Shown here: one piece after another, positions 1-4,776 of the stretch | Layout: each line of letters begins with the position of its first letter | Position numbering within the stretch: position 1 is the first letter of the stretch | Source: Actinoplanes liguriensis | GTDB taxonomy: Bacteria > Actinomycetota > Actinomycetes > Mycobacteriales > Micromonosporaceae | DNA: 5,356 nucleotides | Reading direction: 5' to 3' | Assembly: GCA_000715855.1 (NCBI GenBank) | Contig: KL571204.1 | Location: 137,635 to 142,990, forward strand | Translations under genes and position numbers: made by a program | The notes under the pieces: model-generated | What the model was told of the DNA's origin: nothing | The model's database searches: none | Seen by the model: only the letters and a program-made list of their open reading frames with translations

Positions 1-62
1 GCCACGGCGGCGGCGCCGCCACCGGCGATCAGGGTGCGTCGGGTTACCTTCGAGGTGCTCAT
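1..62 (-). CDS. N-terminal fragment of a Tat-exported protein (function unknown, runs off the window)
   Basis: Only the first 20 codons are present, reading MSTSKVTRRTLIAGGGAAAV. This is the n-region and the start of the h-region of a twin-arginine signal peptide: polar start, then T-R-R-T-L-I with the arginine pair at residues 8-9, then a Gly/Ala-rich hydrophobic stretch. The family-wide consensus is (S/T)RRxFLK, and here Leu fills the Phe position. The product is therefore predicted to be folded in the cytoplasm and exported by the Tat pathway. The ATG (62-60) shares one base with the TGA of wecB (64-62) in a TGATG arrangement, so translation is almost certainly coupled to wecB. No mature-domain sequence is visible, so the function cannot be named. 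From context it may modify, cleave or bind the polysaccharide made by the two upstream genes, which is inference. Confidence 0.72.
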   Translation of the reverse strand, partial: MSTSKVTRRTLIAGGGAAAV

Positions 63-1246
63 CAGGCGATGGCTCCGATCTCGGCGGTGGACTGCTGGAC
101 GGGCATGGCGTCGGGCGCCGGGGCAAGCCCGAGCAGCGCGGCGGTGGCCTGGGCGGTGCGCCGGGCGGCGTGACCGTCGCCGTAGGGGTTGCCGCCGGAC
201 GTCATCGCGTCCCGGCGGGCCCGGCTGTCCAGCAGGGCGGACGCCTCGGCCAGGATCATCTCCGGGTCGGAGCCGACCAGCTTGGCGCAGCCGGCGTGCA
301 GGGACTCGACGCGCTCGGTGACGTCGCGCAGCACCAGGGCCGGGACGCCGAACGACGGCGCCTCCTCCTGGATGCCGCCCGAGTCGGTCAGGACCAGGTA
401 CGCCTCGGAGAGCAGCCGGGACAGGTCCGGGTAGGGCAGCGGATCGGTGACGGTGACCCGCTCCACCCCGGCCAGCGCGGCGTCCACCTGCGCCCGGACC
501 GCGGGGTTCGGGTGGCTGGGCAGCACCACGTCGATGTCCGGGTAGCGGGCGATCAGCTCCTTGACCGCGCCCAGGATCCGGTCCAGCGGCTCACCCCACG
601 ACTCGCGGCGGTGCGCGGTGACCAGGACCAGGCGGTTCGTGCTGCCGGCCCGGGCGGCGGCGACGGCGGGGGTCTCGTACGGCAACCGCCGCGCGGCGAT
701 CGCGAGGGTCGCGTCCACCACGGTGTTGCCGGTGATCAGCACGTCGCTCGCGGCGATCTTCTCGTCCAGCAGGTTCATCGCGGCCAGCGGCGTCGGCGCC
801 AGGTGCAGCGCGGCGACCTGGGCGACCAGACGGCGGTTGCCCTCCTCCGGGAACGGCGACTCCAGGTCACCGGAGCGCAGGCCGGCCTCCAGGTGCACGA
901 CCGGGATCCGGCGCCAGAACGCGGCGAGCGCGCCGGCCAGGCTGGTGGTGGTGTCGCCCTGGACGATCACCGCGGCCGGGGTGCGTACCGACCAGAGCTC
1001 GTCGAGCTGCTGGATCATCGCGGTGAGCAGCTCGGCCTGGGTGCCGGTGGTGCGGTCGACGGTGAGCGTGATGTCCGGCTCCAGGTCGAAGGCGGCCAGC
1101 GCCTGCGTGACCATCGTCGGATGCTGACCGCTGGCCAGCAGGATCGGCGTGAGCAGACCGGCCTCGCGGAAGGCGAGGGCGACCGGGGCGAGCTTGACGG
1201 CCTCGGGGCGGGTGCCGCCGATCAGGTGGACTTCGCGAAGGGACAT
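62..1246 (-). CDS. wecB: Non-hydrolysing UDP-N-acetylglucosamine 2-epimerase (WecB/MnaA family)
   Basis: This cytoplasmic enzyme interconverts UDP-GlcNAc and UDP-ManNAc, supplying ManNAc-type sugars for surface polysaccharides. At 394 residues it has the usual family length and a GT-B-like two-lobe fold. The nucleotide-sugar motif GTRPEAVKLAP (11-21) carries R13 and K18, which align with R10 and K15 of the E. coli enzyme. VQGDTTTS (95-102) carries D98, VHLEAGLRS (117-125) carries E120, and PFPEEGNR (131-138) carries E134. VTAHRRESWGEP (209-220) carries H212, and LTDSGGIQEEAPSFGVP (286-302) is the UDP-phosphate-binding segment. All the acid/base residues expected for epimerisation are present, so it should be active. 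The ATG is preceded by an AAGGAAGG Shine-Dalgarno, and the start lies 10 residues before GTRPEA, as is usual. A short Ala/Pro-rich tail (about 374-394) follows the catalytic core. No wecC-like dehydrogenase is visible here. The gene follows the glycosyltransferase across a 191-base repeat-bearing gap and overlaps the Tat-protein gene by one base. Confidence 0.96.
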   Translation of the reverse strand: MSLREVHLIGGTRPEAVKLAPVALAFREAGLLTPILLASGQHPTMVTQALAAFDLEPDITLTVDRTTGTQAELLTAMIQQLDELWSVRTPAAVIVQGDTTTSLAGALAAFWRRIPVVHLEAGLRSGDLESPFPEEGNRRLVAQVAALHLAPTPLAAMNLLDEKIAASDVLITGNTVVDATLAIAARRLPYETPAVAAARAGSTNRLVLVTAHRRESWGEPLDRILGAVKELIARYPDIDVVLPSHPNPAVRAQVDAALAGVERVTVTDPLPYPDLSRLLSEAYLVLTDSGGIQEEAPSFGVPALVLRDVTERVESLHAGCAKLVGSDPEMILAEASALLDSRARRDAMTSGGNPYGDGHAARRTAQATAALLGLAPAPDAMPVQQSTAEIGAIA

Positions 1247-1255
1247 CGGGGGGAG

Positions 1256-1263
1256 CCTTCCTT
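1256..1263 (-). promoter_or_regulatory. Ribosome binding site of wecB
   Basis: On the minus strand this reads AAGGAAGG, ending nine bases before the ATG at 1246-1244. A run of six C residues separates it from the start codon. It supports the chosen start and shows that wecB has its own good initiation site and does not depend on coupling to the distant glycosyltransferase stop. Confidence 0.7.
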
Positions 1264-1295
1264 CACTTGCAAGGGGGGAGGGTGGTGCCGGTGGT

Positions 1296-1445
1296 GCTCG
1301 CCTGCGGGAATCAGGCGGACCGGGGGTTTCCGCTGGAAGATCGCCCGAGGATCAGGCGGGTTGCGGTTTTCCGCCGGAAAAGATCGCCCGCGGATCAGGC
1401 GGGTTGCGGTCTTCCGCCGGAAAAGATCGGCTGCGGGTCAGGCGG
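1296..1445 (-). repeat. 43-base tandem repeat array with iterated hairpins between the glycosyltransferase gene and wecB
   Basis: Two adjacent 43-base copies, 1339-1381 and 1382-1424, differ at only two positions. A third, partial copy begins at 1425, keeps about 18 of its first 21 bases and runs into the 3' end of the glycosyltransferase gene, including its TGA. A more diverged copy with small indels lies at about 1296-1338. The shared TCAGGCGG word recurs at 1311, 1352, 1395 and 1438 (spacing 41, 43, 43). In the minus-strand RNA each unit can form a GC stem, CGCCUG with CGGGCG or CAGGCG. Two copies then carry a dyad: TTTTCC-GCC-GGAAAA at 1367-1381, and a one-mismatch version at 1410-1424. 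A weaker version lies at 1327-1338. The copies abut with no spacers, so this is not a CRISPR. Possible roles are attenuation, mRNA processing or stability, or repeated protein-binding sites. It may also be a neutral duplication of the gene's 3' end. Confidence 0.85.
1378..1401 (-). terminator. Possible weak intrinsic terminator or attenuator inside the repeat array
   Basis: On the minus strand CGCCTGATCCGCGGGCG (1401-1385) can form a six-pair stem with one U·G pair and a five-base loop, followed directly by ATCTTTT. This resembles a short Rho-independent terminator. The neighbouring copy at about 1421-1444 has the same layout with one stem mismatch, and the copy at 1342-1358 has the stem but a poorer U-tract. 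The stem is short and each U-tract has only four U, so partial termination or pausing is more likely than a full stop. This would lower wecB transcription relative to the synthase gene. Confidence 0.3.
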
Positions 1446-2769
1446 CCTGGAGGGTGAGCGGCTCCTCGGCGAGGCGCTCGGTCTTGGCCCAGGACTGCTT
1501 GCCGGTCAGCTGGCGGCCCAGCGCCCGGTATGTCGCGGTCAGTCCGAGGAGCAGGAAAGCCGGGTAGGCCAGGGCGGCGAGCAGCATCCGGCCCATCGAC
1601 TCGTCGGCGCGCTTGGCCCGGTGCACCAGCACCCAGATCAGGCCCGGGAAGGTGGTGACCACGAGCCAGACGCCGAGGCTCGCGCCGAGCGAGAGCCACG
1701 TGGGCAGGAACGGCACCGGGTGGCCGATCAGCAGGCCGAGGAAGCCCGTGACGCTGGTCAGCGAGAGCAGCACGGCGATGATCGCGTTCGCCCACGGCGA
1801 CACCAGGTAATGCAAGATCTCGACCAGGGAGGTACGGGCGATGTTGCCCGACTGGAAGAGCGAGCCGAGGTAGCGCGCGCACTGCAGGTTGCCCTGCGCC
1901 CAGCGGGTGCGCTGCCGGGTGAGCCGCTTGATGTCGACCACCGCCTGCTGGGTGACCGAGGCCCGTGACGTGTAGCGGATCGACACGCCCTGCAGGTGCA
2001 TCCGCAGACCCAGCTCCATGTCCTCGACCAGGCAGTCCGACCAGGGCGCGCTGCCCAGCGAGAGCAGCGTGGAGAGCCGGCTGAACTGGCCGTTGCCGCC
2101 GAGACCGACGGTGTCCAGCGCGTTGCGCATGTTCTGGCTGGCGTCGACGATCGCGCCGAACTCCAGGTCCTGCACCGCGCCGAGGAGCTTGTTGCGGTTG
2201 CGGATCCGGACCTGCACCTGGACCGCGCCGACCCTGGTGTCGCCCATCAGCCGGCCGACCTCGGACAGGATGTTGTCGCTGCCCTGGCCGTCCCCGTCGA
2301 TGATGCCGAGCACGACGCGGTCGGCCGGGACACCCTCGTCGGCGGTGAGCCGCGCGATGAAGCGGTAGGCGGCGTTCAGCGCCTCGCCCTTGCCTTTGCG
2401 GGCCTCGGGCAGGTCGCGTCGCATGACGTGCAGGCGCGGGTGGTCGATGGCGGCGAGGACCTCGGGCGTACGGTCGTCGGAGCCGTCGTCGACGACCAGC
2501 ACCCGGGCGAGTGTGCCGGCCGGGCCGCGCAGGCCGAGCGCCGCGTTCACCGTGTTGGCGACCACCGCCTCCTCGTTGAGCGCGGGCACGATGATCCAGA
2601 AGTGGTCGGGCTTGCCGCCGCCGCTGGCCAGCGCCCGGTTGACGACCGAGGCGCGGTGCGTGCCGGCGTAGTGGACCGCGAACCAGACCAGCACCACGGT
2701 GGAGAGCGGCCAGGCCAGCAGGATCGCGTAGCCCGCGACCGCGATGAGCCAACCGTCCGAAGCGGACAT
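1438..2769 (-). CDS. Membrane-bound processive family-2 glycosyltransferase (polysaccharide synthase, PgaC/HAS/cellulose-synthase-like)
   Basis: This 443-residue integral membrane GT2 enzyme should transfer a sugar from a UDP-sugar to a growing beta-linked chain and pass the chain through the membrane. Residues about 6-32 form an N-terminal membrane helix. The GT-A catalytic domain follows: PALNEE (62-67), VVDDGSDDRT (92-101), KGKGEALN (125-132), the D-x-D motif DGD (158-160) for metal/UDP binding, GGNGQF (224-229), the acceptor-site VED (248-250) with catalytic-base D250, and QRTRW (286-290), the Q-x-x-R-W signature of processive synthases. Hydrophobic segments at about 321-349, 357-383 and 393-412 are C-terminal membrane helices. 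All motifs are intact. The family includes synthases of PNAG, hyaluronan, chitin oligomers and cellulose, and the sugar used here cannot be read from motifs. The neighbouring wecB suggests HexNAc chemistry. The ATG start has only a weak G-rich Shine-Dalgarno, but it is placed just before the first membrane helix and no other in-frame start fits. The gene is first in its operon, behind a predicted promoter. Confidence 0.93.
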   Translation of the reverse strand: MSASDGWLIAVAGYAILLAWPLSTVVLVWFAVHYAGTHRASVVNRALASGGGKPDHFWIIVPALNEEAVVANTVNAALGLRGPAGTLARVLVVDDGSDDRTPEVLAAIDHPRLHVMRRDLPEARKGKGEALNAAYRFIARLTADEGVPADRVVLGIIDGDGQGSDNILSEVGRLMGDTRVGAVQVQVRIRNRNKLLGAVQDLEFGAIVDASQNMRNALDTVGLGGNGQFSRLSTLLSLGSAPWSDCLVEDMELGLRMHLQGVSIRYTSRASVTQQAVVDIKRLTRQRTRWAQGNLQCARYLGSLFQSGNIARTSLVEILHYLVSPWANAIIAVLLSLTSVTGFLGLLIGHPVPFLPTWLSLGASLGVWLVVTTFPGLIWVLVHRAKRADESMGRMLLAALAYPAFLLLGLTATYRALGRQLTGKQSWAKTERLAEEPLTLQAA

Positions 2770-2792
2770 CGTCTACCCCGTCTCTGTCCCCG

Positions 2793-2806
2793 CCACCGCG
2801 TGGTGG
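2793..2806 (-). other. Small hairpin in the 5'UTR of the glycosyltransferase gene
   Basis: CCACC-ACGC-GGTGG on the minus strand is a five-pair GC-rich stem with a four-base loop. It sits between the predicted -10 box and the start codon and would be near the 5' end of the mRNA. It may protect the transcript or influence ribosome loading. It is short and could be chance in GC-rich DNA. Confidence 0.3.
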
Positions 2807-2816
2807 ACGTATTAGG

Positions 2817-2845
2817 ACATTACGGAGCTACCGGGCGGCCCTCAA
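2817..2845 (-). promoter_or_regulatory. Predicted sigma70-type promoter of the glycosyltransferase-wecB operon
   Basis: On the minus strand TTGAGG (2845-2840) and TAATGT (2822-2817) are separated by 17 bases. The first resembles the TTGACA -35 box, and the second fits the actinobacterial TANNNT -10 pattern. Transcription would start near 2810, giving a leader of about 40 bases before the ATG at 2769. This AT-containing patch stands out in a very GC-rich region and is the only good promoter-like site found in the gap. Confidence 0.5.
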
Positions 2846-2857
2846 TAGGTGTGGTCC

Positions 2858-2908
2858 GGCCGTTGCGACATACCGCCTGAACGGCCTATGTCAGACATCT
2901 CAGACGTC
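2858..2908. promoter_or_regulatory. Cluster of inverted and direct repeats upstream of the promoter (candidate operator)
   Basis: Three overlapping symmetries lie just upstream of the predicted -35 box. GGCCGTT (2858-2864) and AACGGCC (2880-2886) are perfect 7-base arms around 15 bases. ATGTC-A-GACAT (2888-2898) is a perfect odd-length palindrome. TCAGACATC and TCAGACGTC (2891-2899 and 2900-2908) are adjacent 9-base direct repeats with one difference, the second lying within the palindromic AGACGTCT (2902-2909). GACATA (2867-2872) is also inverted as TATGTC (2887-2892). Such a cluster, about 15-60 bases upstream of a -35 box, is typical of an activator or repressor binding region. No regulator family can be assigned from the motif. 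Confidence 0.4.
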
Positions 2909-2940
2909 TCGAACCGGAAGAAACCTGTGAATTCCGGGCA

Positions 2941-2976
2941 AGAAGAATGGCGGCCACCTGTGCAGGTGACCGCCAT
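2941..2976 (-). terminator. Rho-independent terminator closing the conservon operon
   Basis: On the minus strand ATGGCGGTCACCTG and CAGGTGGCCGCCAT form a 14-pair stem (2976-2947) with a two-base CA turn (in practice a four-base loop if the closing pair opens). It is followed by TCTTCT and a further T. One position is U·G in the minus-strand RNA but would be C·A in a plus-strand RNA, so the structure fits minus-strand transcription. It begins 16 bases after the stop codon of the proline-rich protein gene. Confidence 0.8.
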
Positions 2977-2991
2977 CCGTGAGCCGGGAAC

Positions 2992-3630
2992 TCAGTCGTC
3001 CAGCAGGTGCGGGTTGTCCCGCAGCATCGCGGCCAGCCGGCGTGCGGCCAGCTCCGCCTCCTCCGCCTGACGCTCGGCCTGGAACGGCACCGGATTCGCC
3101 ATCGGCATCGGATTCGGCATCGCGGCCGGCGCCGGGGGCGGGCCAGGCTCGGCGTGCGGCTGACGCTGCGGCGGCACCGGGGGTGGTGCGTACGCGGCCG
3201 GAGGCGGCGGCGCCTGCGGGGTCACGAACGGCCGCTCGGCGGTGGGCGGCTCGGCATAGTCGTAGTCGGTCGGACCGAACCGGTCCTGATCGTCGTGACT
3301 GCCCCTGGGCGGCGGCTCGTCATCGACGTTGATCTCGAAGTCCGCGTGCGCCCGCGCCGGCTCGTCCGAAGCCTGGCCGGCCACCGCATGGTCCGCTCTG
3401 ACCTGCACGGTGCCGTCGGCGAACCCGAAGTGCAGCAGCACCGGGTCACCGGCGCCCTCCACCCCGACGGTGACGCCCAGATTCGGGTACCGGGTGATCA
3501 CCCCGGCGATGGCCTCGACCAGCTCGCTGACCGCCGGCGGCGGGCCGGGGTTGTCCCCGGCCGTGGCGCGTCGCCGCAGCTCGTCACGGCGGGCAAGCTT
3601 GTCGAGCGCGTCGTCCAGTCCGCCTCGCAC
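2992..3630 (-). CDS. Unrecognised proline-rich protein encoded at the end of the conservon operon
   Basis: I do not recognise a named family. With the GTG start at 3630 the protein has 212 residues. A basic helical start (about 4-24, LDDALDKLARRDELRRRA) is followed by a small alpha/beta-looking region (about 33-82: helix VSELVEAIAGVITRYP, then strands GVTVGVEG, VLLHFGF and TVQVRAD). Next comes an acidic, low-complexity stretch (about 100-130), a Pro/Ala-rich linker (about 128-182) containing PPPP and MPNPMPM, and a charged amphipathic C-terminal helix (184-205). No signal peptide or membrane helix is seen, so it is probably cytoplasmic. I prefer the GTG because GAGGA lies seven bases before it. 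An in-frame ATG at 3666 (12 codons longer) has no Shine-Dalgarno. It follows the GTPase gene by 74 bases (38 if the ATG is used) with no terminator between, so it probably belongs to the operon and may be an effector or scaffold, which is inference. Confidence 0.78.
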   Translation of the reverse strand: MRGGLDDALDKLARRDELRRRATAGDNPGPPPAVSELVEAIAGVITRYPNLGVTVGVEGAGDPVLLHFGFADGTVQVRADHAVAGQASDEPARAHADFEINVDDEPPPRGSHDDQDRFGPTDYDYAEPPTAERPFVTPQAPPPPAAYAPPPVPPQRQPHAEPGPPPAPAAMPNPMPMANPVPFQAERQAEEAELAARRLAAMLRDNPHLLDD

Positions 3631-3637
3631 GTCACCG

Positions 3638-3642
3638 TCCTC
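3638..3642 (-). promoter_or_regulatory. Ribosome binding site favouring the internal GTG start of the proline-rich protein
   Basis: On the minus strand GAGGA is followed by seven bases and then the GTG at 3630-3628. The upstream ATG at 3666-3664 is preceded by GCATTCCCAT, which has no purine-rich element. This contrast is why the shorter reading was chosen. Confidence 0.5.
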
Positions 3643-3704
3643 TTTCCGCACGGTCGCCCGGTACATATGGGAATGCTTAGCAAACCGGGCGACCCGCGCA
3701 CACC

Positions 3705-4331
3705 CTACGACTTCATCTTTATCGCCTTGTCGAGAGCCTGGTCCAGTACAACCAGCAGGGCATCTCGAACAGAAGCACGGAAGCGGGCGTCGTAAGAGAT
3801 CACCGGAACGTCATCGCGGACCGCGAGCGCCCAGCGAACCTCGTCGAGGCTGTAGCCCATCTGGCCGTTGAACGTGTTCACACCGACCACGAACGGCAGG
3901 CCGGCCCGCTCGAAGTAGTCGACCGCCGGATAGCAGTCGTCGATGCGGTTGGTGTCCACCACGACCAGCGCGCCCAGGGCGCCCTTCACCAGGTCGTCCC
4001 ACATGAAGGCGAAACGGGTCTGGCCGGGCGTGCCGAAGATGTAGAGCTTCAGCGTCTGGTCGATGGTCAGCACGCCGAAGTCCATGGCGATGGTGGTGGT
4101 GGTCTTCATCGTGGCTTGACCCGGATTGTCGATGCCGACCGACTCGGAAGTCATCTCGGCCTCGGTGGTCAGCGGCGAGATCTCCGAAATGGCGCCGACG
4201 GTCGTGGTCTTGCCCACCCCGAAGCCGCCGGCCACGATGATCTTTACCGGAACCGGCGCCTTCTTCGGCGCGGCTCCGCCCGGTATCCGCGCGGTCGCGA
4301 CGACGCGGTTAGCTGATGGATCGAAGTCCAC
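3705..4331 (-). CDS. Conservon-type small GTPase / ATP-GTP-binding protein (CvnD-like, MglA/Ras superfamily)
   Basis: This 208-residue protein is a Ras-like nucleotide switch that, in known conservons, acts with the roadblock and DUF742 partners near a membrane sensor-kinase-like protein. The P-loop is GGFGVGKTT (35-43) with K41 and T42. A Thr-rich TTTTIAMDFG (77-86) is the likely switch I/G2 region. The G3 region is FGTPGQTRF (99-107), where Ras has DTAGQ, so Gly replaces the usual Asp while the Gln (104) is kept. This is typical of the family, not damage. WDDLVKGALGALVVVDTNR (111-129) follows, and VNTFNG (151-156) stands in for NKxD. DARFRASVRDAL (181-192) fits the G5/C-terminal helix. The start is GTG (4331-4329), giving MDF, the usual beginning in this family. 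It lies inside the DUF742 gene, a 23-base overlap that implies translational coupling. No lipidation or membrane signal is seen. Confidence 0.94.
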   Translation of the reverse strand: MDFDPSANRVVATARIPGGAAPKKAPVPVKIIVAGGFGVGKTTTVGAISEISPLTTEAEMTSESVGIDNPGQATMKTTTTIAMDFGVLTIDQTLKLYIFGTPGQTRFAFMWDDLVKGALGALVVVDTNRIDDCYPAVDYFERAGLPFVVGVNTFNGQMGYSLDEVRWALAVRDDVPVISYDARFRASVRDALLVVLDQALDKAIKMKS

Positions 4332-4776
4332 GGATCACTCGCATGATGGTGTCGGGGTCAGGGGTGTCATTTTCCAACCCCTGGATGTCCACCTGACCGG
4401 CGGCGCGCAGGTCGCCGACGAGGATCTGGCAGACACCCAGGTGCAGTCGCAAGCGTGCGGAGATCTCGGCCACCGAGATCGGGTGCTCCTCGAGGAGCGC
4501 CACGATCGCCCTGGTTTCCGGCGAGAACCGGGACGGCGGCGCACCGGGCACCACCGACACCTGAGTCTCCATACCGATGTCGGGGTCTCCTCCATCGGTA
4601 CGCCCGGCCGTGATGACGAACGGGCGCAGAGTGTTGCTCTGTCCTTGCTCGACCGGCGGCTGTTCCCCGGTAGGGGTGTAGCCGCCGGTCGCGTGCTTCG
4701 GACCGGATTGCAGGAAGGGCCGGACTCCGGGGCGCGCCGGAGGTACCGGTTCGGCAGCGGGGTCCGGGTATGTCAT
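4309..4776 (-). CDS. DUF742 winged-helix protein of the conservon (CvnC-like)
   Basis: The 155-residue protein has a disordered, Pro/Gly-rich N-terminus (1-48), then the family hallmark LRPFVITAGRT (50-60; related proteins have VRPYxxTxGRT). A winged-helix-like domain follows (about 86-131), with ETRAIVALLEEHPISVAEIS, ARLRLHLGVCQILVGDLRAAG and a beta wing at QVDIQG. The end, DPDTIMRVIRGLRSI, matches the usual C-terminal leucine/arginine helix. Despite the helix-turn-helix fold, the family is known as a partner in the conservon complex, and direct DNA binding is not established by the sequence. The ATG overlaps the stop of the roadblock gene as ATGA (4 bases) and has no clear Shine-Dalgarno, so initiation probably depends on ribosomes finishing the upstream gene. 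Its own 3' end contains the start of the GTPase gene. Confidence 0.94.
   Translation of the reverse strand: MTYPDPAAEPVPPARPGVRPFLQSGPKHATGGYTPTGEQPPVEQGQSNTLRPFVITAGRTDGGDPDIGMETQVSVVPGAPPSRFSPETRAIVALLEEHPISVAEISARLRLHLGVCQILVGDLRAAGQVDIQGLENDTPDPDTIMRVIRGLRSIS

Noticed and set aside
1248..1290. G-quadruplex on the plus strand upstream of wecB (runs of six G at 1248-1253 and 1273-1278)
   Set aside because: There are not four well-spaced runs of three or more G in a compact stretch. The G-richness is near the genomic background and it would form on the non-transcript sense.
1296..1445. CRISPR array
   Set aside because: The copies abut directly with no unique spacers, there are only about four degenerate copies, and no cas gene is nearby.
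170..1567. Long plus-strand open frame (465 codons) opposite wecB and the repeat gap
   Set aside because: It is an antisense shadow typical of GC-rich coding DNA. It is rich in Arg, Gly and Gln with no recognisable motif and runs straight across a gene, a repeat array and part of another gene, while the minus strand holds a clear WecB.
1352..2752. Minus-strand 466-codon frame overlapping the glycosyltransferase
   Set aside because: It is an out-of-frame reading full of Arg, Gly and Pro. The frame carrying DGD and QRTRW motifs is the real gene.
1996..2880. Plus-strand frame of 294 codons opposite the glycosyltransferase
   Set aside because: It has antisense shadow composition, no ribosome binding site and no domain signal, and it extends through the promoter and operator region.
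3390..3540. Assigning the folded part of the proline-rich protein to the YbaB/EbfC family
   Set aside because: The helix plus beta-strand pattern is only vaguely similar and no diagnostic residues could be matched by eye, so it is left unnamed.
3667..3704. Separate promoter or terminator between the GTPase and the proline-rich gene
   Set aside because: No hairpin with a T-tract and no paired -35/-10 boxes could be found in this short gap, so read-through is assumed.
3007..3795. Plus-strand frame of 262 codons opposite the proline-rich protein
   Set aside because: It is a highly Arg-rich shadow (runs of RRR and HR) that crosses two minus-strand gene ends.
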